A stretch of DNA of 64,000 nucleotides from Desulforudis sp. (GCA_003604975.1 QZIR01000010.1:1-64000), one strand, 5' to 3'. Shown: positions 8,253 to 16,293, numbered from the stretch's first letter. Notes: generated by a model from the sequence alone, not told the origin. A program made the numbers and translations.

Positions 8253-9269
8253 ATGACGTGGTCTACAATCCAAAGGCAGGATATGCCGGAAACCAGAAAG
8301 CGCCGGTGGGTGAACTGGGGGCTGGTTGTGGCTGTGAGTATGCTTGCCTTGTTGTTCTGTCTGGTCGCCTGGGGCGGTTACGCATGGGCCAAGAAGGACG
8401 TGGTTCTCAAAGACGGGGACCAGGCACAGACGCTGTTCACGTTTAAGCGTACCGTGGGCGAGATGCTGGCGGCCGAAGGAATTGAGGTCGGCCCCAGGGA
8501 CGCCGTCGAACCCGCGCTGGACACCGTCCTGAAGGACGGCCTGGAAGTGAGGATCGCACGTGCGGTTCCGGTCACGGTCCGGGTTGACGGTGACGAGCGC
8601 CGGGAACTAACCAGGGCGGCCACGGTTGGCGATCTGCTTCACGAGTTGAACATTACCCCGCGTCCAAATGACCTGGTACGGCCCGACCCGGCGACGCCGG
8701 TGGAGAAGGGTCTGCTGGTGGCGCTGGTCCGGGTAAGCGAGGAAATGGTTGAAGAAGAGGTCGAGCTCGCTTATAGCGTTTCCCGCCGGCCCGCCTATAA
8801 CCTGGAAAAGGGTAAGACCTCTGTGGTCGCCAAGGGCGCTCCCGGGCTGGAGCGGCGCTCCTTTAAGGTCGTTTACCACGACGGCCTCGAGGTGGTCAGG
8901 GAACTGGTATCAACCACGACCGTTAGGAAGCCCAAGGACGAGGTTGTACTCGTAGGAATGGTCCAGACGGTGAGCCGCGGCGGGCAGGACATGCATTTCT
9001 CAAGAGTTCTCGAGGCCCGTGCGACGGCTTACACCTATACCGGAAACAACACGGCCACGGGCAAACCGCCCGGACCTGGTACCATAGCCGTTGACCCGAC
9101 GGTGATCCCGCTCGGAAGCAAGCTGTACATCGATGGATACGGTTACGGAAACGCGATGGACGTAGGCCGTTCAATCAAGGGGAACCGGGTGGATGTCTTC
9201 TTCCCCACCCGTACCGAAGCCCTGCGCTGGGGTTCCCGGAACGTAAATGTCTACGTGATGTCGGAGTAG
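8253..9269 (+). CDS. yabE: YabE-like cell-wall protein (DUF348, G5 and 3D domains)
   Basis: Exported peptidoglycan-active protein related to YabE and resuscitation-promoting Sps factors. A membrane anchor lies at residues 22-43, followed by two DUF348 repeats, a G5 domain (about 165-245) and a C-terminal 3D domain with the three aspartates in AVDP, AMDVG and RVDVFF. The 3D domain resembles the lytic transglycosylase MltA core. The ATG at 8253 is listed; the in-frame ATG at 8283 has a better ribosome binding site (AAAGGCAGGAT) and would give 328 residues. Confidence 0.92.
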   Translation: MTWSTIQRQDMPETRKRRWVNWGLVVAVSMLALLFCLVAWGGYAWAKKDVVLKDGDQAQTLFTFKRTVGEMLAAEGIEVGPRDAVEPALDTVLKDGLEVRIARAVPVTVRVDGDERRELTRAATVGDLLHELNITPRPNDLVRPDPATPVEKGLLVALVRVSEEMVEEEVELAYSVSRRPAYNLEKGKTSVVAKGAPGLERRSFKVVYHDGLEVVRELVSTTTVRKPKDEVVLVGMVQTVSRGGQDMHFSRVLEARATAYTYTGNNTATGKPPGPGTIAVDPTVIPLGSKLYIDGYGYGNAMDVGRSIKGNRVDVFFPTRTEALRWGSRNVNVYVMSE

Positions 9270-9363
9270 CTTGTCCGGGAAAGTCTAAACAGGCCCGGCT
9301 AAGCTTATAACCTTAGCCGACAATCCGACATGCGATCGACGAACCAAATCTGGCTAGTTTTTG

Positions 9364-9392
9364 AGCGCCCCTCCCGGGGGCGTTATTTTTTT
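9364..9392 (+). terminator. intrinsic terminator after yabE
   Basis: CGCCCC (9366-9371) pairs with GGGGCG (9377-9382), followed by TTATTTTTTT. It separates yabE from rsmA. Confidence 0.8.
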
Positions 9393-9453
9393 GCCGTGAA
9401 CTGTGATAAACTGGATATAATGAGTAACTAGGGAGGGTATTGCTACGGATCTG

Positions 9454-10347
9454 GTGTCGCCTGTCAAGCTGCGCGAGGTGCTGACGCGCTATGGTATCCG
9501 GCTGCGGAAGAGCCTCGGCCAGAACTTCCTGATCTCCGGAAACGTGCTGGACCGGATCGTGGCCGCGGCTGAGATCGCGCCGGGGGACACGATCGTGGAG
9601 ATCGGGCCGGGGGTGGGGGTGCTCACCAGGCGTCTGGCCTTGGCCGGGGCCCGGGTGATCGCGTTGGAACTGGATACCCGCCTGCTGCCGCTGCTGGATG
9701 AGAGCCTCTCGGACTTGTCAGGCACGGTGGAGATCGTACCAGGTGATGCCCTGGAAGTAGACTACCGGGCGTTGTTGGCCGCGCGAGGGCTGGCGGGTAC
9801 GTTCAAGGTGGTCGCCAACCTTCCTTACTACATAACCAGCCCATTCATTGCCCGCCTGCTGGAGGAGCGTTACCCGTTTGAGCAGGCGGTTGTGATGGTC
9901 CAGAAAGAGGTGGCCGAGCGCCTGGCGGCCGGTCCGGGAACGAAGGCCTATGGGGCCCTCTCGGTCCTGGTACAATACTACACCGACCCGAAGATCGTGC
10001 TCCGCGTTTCCCGGCGGAACTTCTTCCCGCCGCCTGAGGTGGACTCGACGGTGGTCAGGTTGAGGCGGCTGGAGGAACCGCGGGTGAGGGTCAAATCGAT
10101 TCCCGTTTTCTTTGCCGTGGTCCGGGGGGCTTTCGGCCAGCGGCGTAAAATGTTGTCGAGTGCCCTGGAAGGATCCGGCCTCGGGTTAGATAAACGTTCC
10201 TGGATACGGGTGTGCGAGCTGGTAGGGATCGACCCCCAGCGCCGCGGGGAGACTCTTACCATCGGGGAATTCGGCCTGCTGGCCGACGCATATACTGAGT
10301 ATCGTGGGGAAACCTTTAGCGGGGAAGTGAAAAATGGATGTTTTTGA
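9454..10347 (+). CDS. rsmA: 16S rRNA dimethyladenosine transferase
   Basis: KsgA/RsmA dimethylates two adjacent adenines in the 3' helix of 16S rRNA during small-subunit maturation. The SAM site IGPGVGVLT and catalytic NLPYY motif are present; 297 residues is normal. GTG at 9454 is listed, but the ribosome binding site GGGAGG (9431-9436) is 17 nt away, so the in-frame CTG at 9451 is also possible. The 3' end overlaps the next gene by 10 bp, indicating translational coupling. Confidence 0.95.
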   Translation: MSPVKLREVLTRYGIRLRKSLGQNFLISGNVLDRIVAAAEIAPGDTIVEIGPGVGVLTRRLALAGARVIALELDTRLLPLLDESLSDLSGTVEIVPGDALEVDYRALLAARGLAGTFKVVANLPYYITSPFIARLLEERYPFEQAVVMVQKEVAERLAAGPGTKAYGALSVLVQYYTDPKIVLRVSRRNFFPPPEVDSTVVRLRRLEEPRVRVKSIPVFFAVVRGAFGQRRKMLSSALEGSGLGLDKRSWIRVCELVGIDPQRRGETLTIGEFGLLADAYTEYRGETFSGEVKNGCF

Positions 10348-10814
10348 CCAGCCCGACAAAGGGAAAACTGACCTTTGAGGAAACCATTGCCGAGATAATG
10401 GAGTTTATCACCGGCCTGCCGACCTCATCCTACAAGATCATCATCGGCAGCGACTCCCAGGTGATGAAGGGCAGTACCTGTTTTATCACCGCCATTATCG
10501 TCCACCGCCTGGGCAAAGGCGCCCGCTACTTCTACCGTAAAAAAACCCACCGCAAGATCAAAAGCCTGCGTCAAAAAATATTCTTTGAAACCGCACTCAG
10601 CCTGGAGATGGGCGGAATGGTCGCCAAGGAGTTTAGCGACCGGGGGACCACCGATGACTTTAAGGTGGAAATTCACATCGATGTCGGAAACTATGGCGAG
10701 ACCAAGGACTTGATCCGTGAGGTGGTCGGCATGGTTACCGGGAGCGGATTTTGTGCCCGCATCAAGCCCGAGGCCTTCGGCGCCTCCTCCGTAGCCGACC
10801 GCCACACGAAGTAG
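10338..10814 (+). CDS. YkuK-type ribonuclease H-like protein (DUF458)
   Basis: Protein of 158 residues of the DUF458 family, predicted RNase H fold. The first strand contains KIIIGSDSQVMKG, and further acidic residues appear in FETALSLEMGG and EIHIDVG, consistent with a two-metal nuclease site. It overlaps the end of rsmA, so the two are co-transcribed. No experimental role is known to me; RNA processing is a guess. Its stop abuts the convergent glycosyltransferase gene without a gap. Confidence 0.8.
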   Translation: MFLTSPTKGKLTFEETIAEIMEFITGLPTSSYKIIIGSDSQVMKGSTCFITAIIVHRLGKGARYFYRKKTHRKIKSLRQKIFFETALSLEMGGMVAKEFSDRGTTDDFKVEIHIDVGNYGETKDLIREVVGMVTGSGFCARIKPEAFGASSVADRHTK

Positions 10815-11612
10815 TCAATTCACTCTGTTTCTCAGGAAGTCATCCAAAATATCAAACCGCCGTGCATGGTGGTAACCGTCGAAGAGGATCCCGTTCAGCG
10901 AACGGGATCTTTCTTTTCCGCGGTACACACCGAAGGCCTCCAGGTAATCACCGACAATTGTCTTCCGGATTCGCCGGGCGTGTCCTCTTCCCTTGTCCGG
11001 CGAGCCGAGGACGCAGTGCGGTAACTGGGCGCCGATGGCCACCTTCAAGCCTGCCCGGGCGGCCAGAGCCAGGGTAACGGGCGGTACGGCGAGTTCATGT
11101 AGCGGTACCCGTTCCAGGAAGCGTCTTGAAACTGCGTGCGGACCGTGCGAGGGAGAGGCGGTACCCAGGTAATCCAGTCCGATGGTCTGGTTGAATAATT
11201 CACGGATTCGGCAAAGTTGCAGGGACTGTGTCGATCGCGGCGCAAATTCGTCTGCCGGGTAACAGTCGCTCAGGGCCATGTCTGCTTTCCCCGCTTCAAT
11301 AGCCTCCGCTAAGCCAAGCAGGGCTTTCCCGATGTCACCGGCCATGTCGCCGTCCACAAACAACAGGGTTTTCGCCCCCATATCCCGCGCACAGGCGGCT
11401 CCCACCGCACGGGGTACATCGATTCCCAGGGACTGTTCGAATCTCAGCGGACGGACACGGTCGGGCGGATACCGGGTCAGGATCTCGGCAGACCGGTCGG
11501 TACTGCCGTTGATCACCGGAAGCACGATATCCACCGGCAGCAAGAGCAGTGTAGAAATAACGGATTGGATGTTGTCGGCTTCGTTTTGAACCGGCACAAC
11601 GGCGCAGATCAT
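10815..11612 (-). CDS. family 2 glycosyltransferase, soluble
   Basis: GT-A fold protein of 265 residues opening VVPVQNEADNIQ, with the metal-binding acidic motif in LFVDGDMAGD. No membrane segments are visible, so it is probably cytosolic or peripheral. The donor and acceptor cannot be inferred. It is inserted, on the opposite strand, between rsmA and yabG, and it reads toward the RNase H-like gene. Its 3' part carries a plus-strand terminator inside the coding sequence (10887-10917). Confidence 0.8.
   Translation of the reverse strand: MICAVVPVQNEADNIQSVISTLLLLPVDIVLPVINGSTDRSAEILTRYPPDRVRPLRFEQSLGIDVPRAVGAACARDMGAKTLLFVDGDMAGDIGKALLGLAEAIEAGKADMALSDCYPADEFAPRSTQSLQLCRIRELFNQTIGLDYLGTASPSHGPHAVSRRFLERVPLHELAVPPVTLALAARAGLKVAIGAQLPHCVLGSPDKGRGHARRIRKTIVGDYLEAFGVYRGKERSRSLNGILFDGYHHARRFDILDDFLRNRVN
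10887..10917 (+). terminator. plus-strand intrinsic terminator embedded in the opposing glycosyltransferase gene
   Basis: GATCCCGTTC (10887-10896) pairs perfectly with GAACGGGATC (10900-10909), loop AGC, then TTTCTTTT. It would end the rsmA transcript 73 nt past the last stop codon, within the coding sequence of the convergent gene. Confidence 0.75.
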
Positions 11613-11729
11613 CCAGGCATATCCCCCTTCATCAATAATATATTGGGACTAAATGGAAATAGTGAGCGGCCGTAGATCGAAATCGTGATTCCGTTCATAG
11701 CATGAAGAAAGCGAAGAGGGGGGCGGACT

Positions 11730-12593
11730 ATGGCGCTTATTGAAGCGGGAGATATTGTAGGGCGCAAGTCATATAATCGCGATCTTTACTTCAAGGTCTG
11801 CGAACTGTATAACGATCCGGACGGTCGTCCGATGGCTAAACTCTACGGGCTGGATGTACGGCTTTGTGCCGATGCTCCGGTTGAGGATCTGGAGAAGATC
11901 AGCTCCGAAAAGGTGGCTGAACACTGGCGCAAGGTAATGATGAAGAGCGGAGAGCTGATCAAACGCAGCTTTGCCCGTCGCGACCAAGACCAGGCGAGTA
12001 TTCACTCCCGTAACTCGGAGGAGATCAAAACCTTTAACTTGCCGGGACGGGTACTGCACATGGATGGTGACCCGGATTACCTTGACCTCTGCGTAGCCAC
12101 CTATAAACAGCTGGGCGTAACCTGCCACGCCTACCACATTGCCGAAAAAAAGCAGCCCGGTGAGGTTGGCCAGCTACTGCAAAAGCACAACCCAGACATT
12201 CTGGTAGCCACAGGGCATGATTCCTTTCTTAAAGGCAAGAAAAACTTCAAAAGCCTGGACAATTACCGGAATTCGTGTTATTTCGTGGAAACCGTGCAGG
12301 CGGCCCGCCGGTTTGAGAAAAGCCGGGATGACTTGGTGATCTTTGCCGGGGCCTGCCAGTCTCATTACGAAGCGATTCTCGAGGCGGGGGCCAACTTTGC
12401 CAGTTCCCCGGAGCGGGTGCTGATTCACGCTTTTGACCCCGTGTTCGTCGTAGAACGGGTGGCCTACACCCCGGTGCACCTGCCGGTTGAACTACGGGAG
12501 ACCATAGAGGCTACGATCACCGGGTACCCGGGCATCGGCGGAGTTGATACCCCGGGCAAGTTTCGACTGGGGGCTCCTAAATCAGCCTATTAG
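11730..12593 (+). CDS. yabG: sporulation-specific protease YabG
   Basis: YabG (peptidase family U57) of 287 residues. In Bacillus it is made in the mother cell under sigma-K and trims coat proteins such as SpoIVA and YeeK; in Clostridioides it processes germination proteases. The conserved blocks GDIVGRKSYNRD, VLHMDGDPDYL, ATGHDS and GACQSHYEAILEAGANFASSP are all present. It lies after rsmA as in B. subtilis, separated by the inserted glycosyltransferase. It opens a run of sporulation genes. Confidence 0.95.
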   Translation: MALIEAGDIVGRKSYNRDLYFKVCELYNDPDGRPMAKLYGLDVRLCADAPVEDLEKISSEKVAEHWRKVMMKSGELIKRSFARRDQDQASIHSRNSEEIKTFNLPGRVLHMDGDPDYLDLCVATYKQLGVTCHAYHIAEKKQPGEVGQLLQKHNPDILVATGHDSFLKGKKNFKSLDNYRNSCYFVETVQAARRFEKSRDDLVIFAGACQSHYEAILEAGANFASSPERVLIHAFDPVFVVERVAYTPVHLPVELRETIEATITGYPGIGGVDTPGKFRLGAPKSAY

Positions 12594-12608
12594 TTTTCCA
12601 ACAAACTA

Positions 12609-12636
12609 ACACCCTTCTCTTTACCTACATATAATA
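12609..12636 (+). promoter_or_regulatory. sigma-K-like promoter upstream of the 12658 gene
   Basis: ACAC (12609-12612), then 15 bp to CATATAATA (12628-12636), which fits AC-N15/17-CATANNNTA. A short inverted repeat TTTACCTA/TAGGTAAA flanks the -10 element. Confidence 0.5.
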
Positions 12637-12657
12637 GGTAAAAAAAGGAGGGCGCCT

Positions 12658-13053
12658 ATGTCGGACGGTATTGCCCTGGCTCTGATTAATGACGTTCCGG
12701 TTATCGGCGCCCGCTTCAGTCAGAGGGAGAGGGCGTTGGCCGAGGCTAAGCGCCTAACCGAGCGCGTGGCGCTTTTCGTCAAGCCTGGTGGGGAGGCAAC
12801 GGTAGAGGTAAACTTCGAACCCCAGAACGACGGACGCTATACGCTGCAATTATACAGCGTGGGGGAAATGATCGTCTCTATCCCGGGTCTGGATGAACTT
12901 ACTCTTTGGCGATTCAAAAAGGCATACAGTTCCAAGAAAATGTTCATCCTGACCTGTTTCGTCAACTCGACCGGGAAGGAAGCGGAATCGCTGGTGGAGA
13001 CCGATGGTCTCGGGGTAGTGATTTACAAACCCGCCGCTGCGGGGAAGGCGTAG
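12658..13053 (+). CDS. hypothetical protein, probable late sporulation gene
   Basis: Protein of 131 residues that I do not recognise. It has no signal peptide or membrane segment. The middle looks like an antiparallel beta unit (ATVEVNF, RYTLQLYSVGEMIVSIPG), and the C-terminus is Ala/Lys rich. The ribosome binding site AAGGAGGG is strong. The sigma-K-like promoter upstream and position right after yabG suggest expression in the mother cell late in sporulation; that is inference only. Confidence 0.7.
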   Translation: MSDGIALALINDVPVIGARFSQRERALAEAKRLTERVALFVKPGGEATVEVNFEPQNDGRYTLQLYSVGEMIVSIPGLDELTLWRFKKAYSSKKMFILTCFVNSTGKEAESLVETDGLGVVIYKPAAAGKA

Positions 13054-13172
13054 GGGGAAAAGCCTTGGAAGAAGGCCACTCCGGTGGTCTTCTTCTCATT
13101 TCGGGATCAAACCTGCACAAAAGAAAACAGCAGAAATATGATGGTAATGGGAAAGGTCCGGGAGGGTGGTAT

Positions 13173-13466
13173 ATGTCTAGGCGGGACTGGGAACTGGGTT
13201 ACAACCAAGGTTATGCCGTGGGTTTTGAGGAAGGATACGACAAGGGATACGGTGAAGGGGTAAGCCTCGGACATAACAACGGGTTTGTGGCCGCGCTGGA
13301 AGAGCCGTCAGGGACGTCTGATCCCCGGCAAACCGTAGTCACCCTGCAGAAACTGACCGGCGCCGGTCTGGTCAGCATTGTCCTGTCCGGTACTGCCGCC
13401 AAAACAGCCTTGGCCCTGTTTGAGCAACTTGGGATAAAGGTAGAAATCCAATCCGTATTGGATTGA
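13173..13466 (+). CDS. small protein with Gly-Tyr-x-x repeats
   Basis: Protein of 97 residues. Residues 9-38 consist of consecutive four-residue units of the type G-(Y/F/V/H)-x-x, such as GYNQ, GYAV, GFEE, GYDK and GYGE, resembling the repeat of Yae1-like and some coat-associated proteins. The C-terminal half is a hydrophobic alpha/beta segment. The ATG at 13173 is preceded by GGGAGGGTGG. A longer frame exists but has no such site. The function is unknown; the context is sporulation. Confidence 0.65.
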   Translation: MSRRDWELGYNQGYAVGFEEGYDKGYGEGVSLGHNNGFVAALEEPSGTSDPRQTVVTLQKLTGAGLVSIVLSGTAAKTALALFEQLGIKVEIQSVLD

Positions 13467-13557
13467 GTAATCCATTTTGTACCATTTAACCTAAATGATG
13501 CTGAATTTATCGTAATTGCAGTAAATGGCTAATAAGAACAAAACATACCAGACTTCA

Positions 13558-13577
13558 GCAAACCTAGAGAGGTTTGC
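13558..13577. promoter_or_regulatory. palindromic operator-like site overlapping a -35 box
   Basis: GCAAACCT (13558-13565) and AGGTTTGC (13570-13577) form a perfect 8-bp inverted repeat with a 4-bp centre. It overlaps the TTGCCG -35 element of the next promoter, so a dimeric regulator bound here would block or position RNA polymerase. Confidence 0.5.
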
Positions 13578-13602
13578 CGGATTTGGTCATTTAGTTTATA
13601 AT
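13574..13602 (+). promoter_or_regulatory. sigma-A-type promoter of the CAP-domain protein gene
   Basis: TTGCCG (13574-13579), 17 bp, TATAAT (13597-13602). Transcription would start near 13609, about 34 nt before the ATG at 13643. Confidence 0.7.
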
Positions 13603-13642
13603 CTGGATGGACAAGTCCAGAAAAGGAAAAAGGAGGGTGTTC

Positions 13643-14611
13643 ATGCGGATTATAAACAGGAAATTTGTAGGGATTGTCATCACGCTATTGGTGAGTATGT
13701 TGTTCATCGTCCCCATCGCCTTCACCGCACAGCCGACGTCTGATGAGGTAAGGCTGGCTAAGATGGTGAACGCGGCCCGGGAGAAAGCCGGGCTTAAACC
13801 TTTAACCCTGGACCCGACCTTGTGTGATGCCGCACAGAAACAGACCCTGACCCGGTCGATCTATGTCAAGAGTCTTGCCACCAAAGGAATCAGCAGCACA
13901 AACCTCAGCCAGGTTACCGTTTTTGCGAACAGTATTGAGTCCGCGGCCCGGGCATTGATCGCACCCAGCGCTAGGACGATGCAGTCCCAGGACGGCCAGT
14001 TCGGACTGGCGTACCGCAACGGCCGGTTGGTCATGATCTTTAACGGCGGGTCCGTGAATCCGGTGGTCACAATTCCCAATCCGTGCAAACCACCGACAGC
14101 TCAGCCGCCAGCGCCGACACCGGCACCGACGCCAACTCCGACGCCGACACCGGCACCGACGCCAACTCCGACGCCGACACCCACGCCTACGCCTACGCCT
14201 ACTCCCCCGGCACCGGCTCCGACACCAGGCCTGAACGCAGATGAGGCCCGGATGTTTGAACTGGTAAACTCCGAACGTGTGAAGCACGGTTTGCGCCCCT
14301 ACCAGATCGACATGGAGTTGGTGAAGGTTGCGCGGATCAAGGCAAAAGATATGGTGGACCTTGGTTACTTTGCCCATATCTCGCCGACATACGGTTCGCC
14401 GTTCGACATGATGAAGCGATTTGGGATCACCTACCGGACGGCCGGTGAGAACCTAGCCGGCGCCCCCGACGTGGAACGCGCCCATGTAAACCTGATGAAT
14501 TCTCCGGGACACCGGGCCAACATCCTCAATGCCAACTTCACCAAGATTGGCATTGGAGTGGTGCAGGGCAGCCCGTACGGAAAGATTTTCGTCCAGTTGT
14601 TCACTGGTTAA
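13643..14611 (+). CDS. secreted CAP/SCP-domain protein with two CAP modules and a Pro-Thr linker
   Basis: Exported protein of 322 residues. Residues 1-32 form a signal peptide (basic start, hydrophobic core, AFTA). Residues 35-140 look like a degenerate CAP domain (MVNAAREKAGLKPLTLDPTLC). A Pro-Thr/Ala linker follows (about 150-195), then a complete CAP domain (FELVNSERVKHGLRPYQ, GENLAG, SPGHRANILN, HINANF-like end). YkwD-type members occur in clostridial spore coats and envelopes. The start at 13643 is fixed by AAGGAGGGTG. The promoter is vegetative type and differs from the sigma-K-like promoters nearby. Confidence 0.88.
   Translation: MRIINRKFVGIVITLLVSMLFIVPIAFTAQPTSDEVRLAKMVNAAREKAGLKPLTLDPTLCDAAQKQTLTRSIYVKSLATKGISSTNLSQVTVFANSIESAARALIAPSARTMQSQDGQFGLAYRNGRLVMIFNGGSVNPVVTIPNPCKPPTAQPPAPTPAPTPTPTPTPAPTPTPTPTPTPTPTPTPPAPAPTPGLNADEARMFELVNSERVKHGLRPYQIDMELVKVARIKAKDMVDLGYFAHISPTYGSPFDMMKRFGITYRTAGENLAGAPDVERAHVNLMNSPGHRANILNANFTKIGIGVVQGSPYGKIFVQLFTG
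14101..14227 (+). repeat. tandem repeat encoding the Pro-Thr linker
   Basis: Degenerate 6-bp units (CCGACA, CCGACG, CCAACT, CCTACG) form larger near-identical blocks such as GCACCGACGCCAACTCCG, which appears twice. They encode (PT)n with occasional PA. Such a tract can change length by slippage. Confidence 0.75.
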
Positions 14612-14626
14612 CTGGGTAAACTCCTC

Positions 14627-14653
14627 ACATTTCCTCCTTTTCGGCATATATTA
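14627..14653 (+). promoter_or_regulatory. sigma-K-like promoter of the first SPOCS gene
   Basis: AC (14627-14628), 16 bp, CATATATTA (14645-14653), a full match to AC-N16-CATANNNTA. The same arrangement precedes the second SPOCS gene. Confidence 0.65.
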
Positions 14654-14678
14654 TGGAAAAATGTGTCGAAAGGAGGAA
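14631..14678 (+). repeat. inverted repeat covering the ribosome binding site of the first SPOCS gene
   Basis: Left arm TTCCTCCTTTTCG (14631-14643) and right arm CGAAAGGAGGAA (14667-14678). The right arm contains the ribosome binding site. RNA started at the sigma-K-like promoter lacks the left arm, while read-through RNA contains both. Confidence 0.7.
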
Positions 14679-14684
14679 TTTTTC

Positions 14685-16097
14685 TTGAGTGGAATAGACG
14701 GTCCCGGTGCAGAGCACTTGGTCAAGTGTCAGCGAATCCGCGTCCGGCAGGTAATCGGGGAAGAAACCAAACAGACGGCCGTACGGGCCAGGATCATCAT
14801 CCCCGCTGAGAAGCCGCCAGCTGAGCAAGTTCTGGCTGCGCAGGCCCAGACCCAGGTACAGGAAGTCAGGATTGTCCCCAACAAGGTTATCGTGGAGGGT
14901 CGCGCCCATGTCCAGGTGACCTATGTCGCCGACAAGCCGAGCCAGCCCGTCCACCATGTGCAGGGGGACGTTAAGTTCATCGAATCCTTTGACATCCCCG
15001 GGGCAGAACCGGGGCAGGATGTAGTGGTGCAACTGACGGTGGAGAAGGTCTCGGTACACCTGGACGAAAACGACCGGACCCACCGGGTCATCGTGGTAGT
15101 GATCATTGTCCGGATCTTCGTAAAAGTCACGGAAACGGTGGATGTAGATGTCCTGGAGGATGCGCCGCCCGATCTGAAGCCGGTAAAGAAAACCATAAGC
15201 CTTGAAGAGGTTATCGCTTTCGGGGAGCGGCAGGTGGTGGTCAGCCAGCAGGTGAAGATTAATGATCTCTTCTGCGGTGTTAAACCGTGTCCGGAAAAGA
15301 TTATTGATGTTATTGCCGACATTCGGATTACCAAGAAGGAAGTCATCAAAGACAAGGTTATTGTCGAGGGTATCATCACCCTACAGATCATCTACGTCGC
15401 CAAGACATGGGAAGGCAGCCAGCCGGTACACCACGCGCATGTCGAGATTCCCTTCACCGAGTTCGTTCACGTGCAGGGTGCGCGTCCGGACATGATGGTT
15501 GACGTCACAGTCGTTATTGAAGATGCCACCGCCCGGGTCAAGAACCACTGTGAAGTGACAATCAGCGTAGTCTTGCAGATTAGGGCCGAAGTGACCAAGG
15601 AGATCACCAAGAAGGTCGTGGTGGACATCAAGGGCAACGGTCGGTTTGAGAAGATTACGCTCTTCCTTGACAAGGTCCTGGCCGAAGTAATGCGACAGGT
15701 CACGATTCATGATTCTGTCGCCATTCCCCAGCAGAAACCGCCGGTCCAGAAAATCCTTGACGCCTTCGCTGTTGCCTGTGAAATCACCGAAACCGAGGTC
15801 CTCACCAATAAGGTAATTGTGCGTGGTATTGTAACGGTCAAAGTGACCTACGTGGCCGACAAGCCGACTCAGCCGGTACACGCCTTTGAGGTGGAAATCC
15901 CCTTCACCACCTTTGTCGACATCAAGGGTGTTGGTGAAGATGAACCTCGGCTGAACGTAATGTGCACTGTCGAGTTCGTGGCCGCCGACCTTGAGAACCA
16001 TCGCAATGTGGGTATCAACATCGTGCTCCGGGTGGATGTTAAAGCCACCAGAATTGTACAGCAGCAGGTGGTCATCTGCCTGGAAAAGAATGCCTAG
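14685..16097 (+). CDS. SPOCS-domain (DUF3794) spore-coat type protein, paralog 1
   Basis: Protein of 470 residues made of three consecutive SPOCS/DUF3794 modules of about 150 residues, recognisable by recurring KVIVEG/KVIVRG...VTYVADKP and IPF(T)xF segments. SPOCS proteins occur in spore coat and cortex morphogenesis in Firmicutes. There is no LysM domain, unlike its tandem paralog at 16294, which it matches over nearly its whole length. TTG at 14685 follows AAGGAGGAA by 6 bp. The sigma-K-like promoter implies mother-cell expression. There is no signal peptide, as expected for a coat protein assembled from the mother-cell cytosol. Confidence 0.9.
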   Translation: MSGIDGPGAEHLVKCQRIRVRQVIGEETKQTAVRARIIIPAEKPPAEQVLAAQAQTQVQEVRIVPNKVIVEGRAHVQVTYVADKPSQPVHHVQGDVKFIESFDIPGAEPGQDVVVQLTVEKVSVHLDENDRTHRVIVVVIIVRIFVKVTETVDVDVLEDAPPDLKPVKKTISLEEVIAFGERQVVVSQQVKINDLFCGVKPCPEKIIDVIADIRITKKEVIKDKVIVEGIITLQIIYVAKTWEGSQPVHHAHVEIPFTEFVHVQGARPDMMVDVTVVIEDATARVKNHCEVTISVVLQIRAEVTKEITKKVVVDIKGNGRFEKITLFLDKVLAEVMRQVTIHDSVAIPQQKPPVQKILDAFAVACEITETEVLTNKVIVRGIVTVKVTYVADKPTQPVHAFEVEIPFTTFVDIKGVGEDEPRLNVMCTVEFVAADLENHRNVGINIVLRVDVKATRIVQQQVVICLEKNA

Positions 16098-16235
16098 ACG
16101 GCGATTTGTGAAACCTGGGAGGCCCGCTTAGTCCTGCGGGGCACCCGAGTGCCAGATCAGGGAAACAGCTGGCGGTGGTGTAGCCAGAGTAGGCGAAAAA
16201 TAGGTCTGGTACGTTTACCGGTCAACCGGTCAAAA
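16098..16235. other. structured spacer between the SPOCS paralogs
   Basis: Contains CCCGC/GCGGG (16123-16140) and GGCAC/GTGCC (16140-16153) hairpins, a CTGGC/GCCAG stem (16169-16187) and an 8-bp direct repeat ACCGGTCA twice (16217-16232). No T-tract follows, so it is not a clear terminator. No ORF with a ribosome binding site is seen. Confidence 0.4.
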
Positions 16236-16237
16236 TC

Positions 16238-16264
16238 ACACTTCCTCCTTGTCGGCATATATTA
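16238..16264 (+). promoter_or_regulatory. sigma-K-like promoter of the second SPOCS gene
   Basis: AC (16238-16239), 16 bp, CATATATTA (16256-16264). Sequence and spacing equal those of the promoter at 14627-14653. Confidence 0.65.
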
Positions 16265-16287
16265 TAGCAAAATGCCGAAAGGAGGAA
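16242..16287 (+). repeat. inverted repeat covering the ribosome binding site of the second SPOCS gene
   Basis: Left arm TTCCTCCTTGTCGGCA (16242-16257), right arm TGCCGAAAGGAGGAA (16273-16287), one bulge. It is longer than the copy at 14631-14678, and changes in one arm are matched in the other. Confidence 0.7.
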
Positions 16288-16293
16288 TTTTTC

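Noticed and set aside
16123-16187. Stem-loops between the SPOCS genes considered as a cobalamin or cyclic-di-GMP riboswitch
   Set aside because: The conserved cores of these aptamers are absent. The region is only listed as structured spacer.
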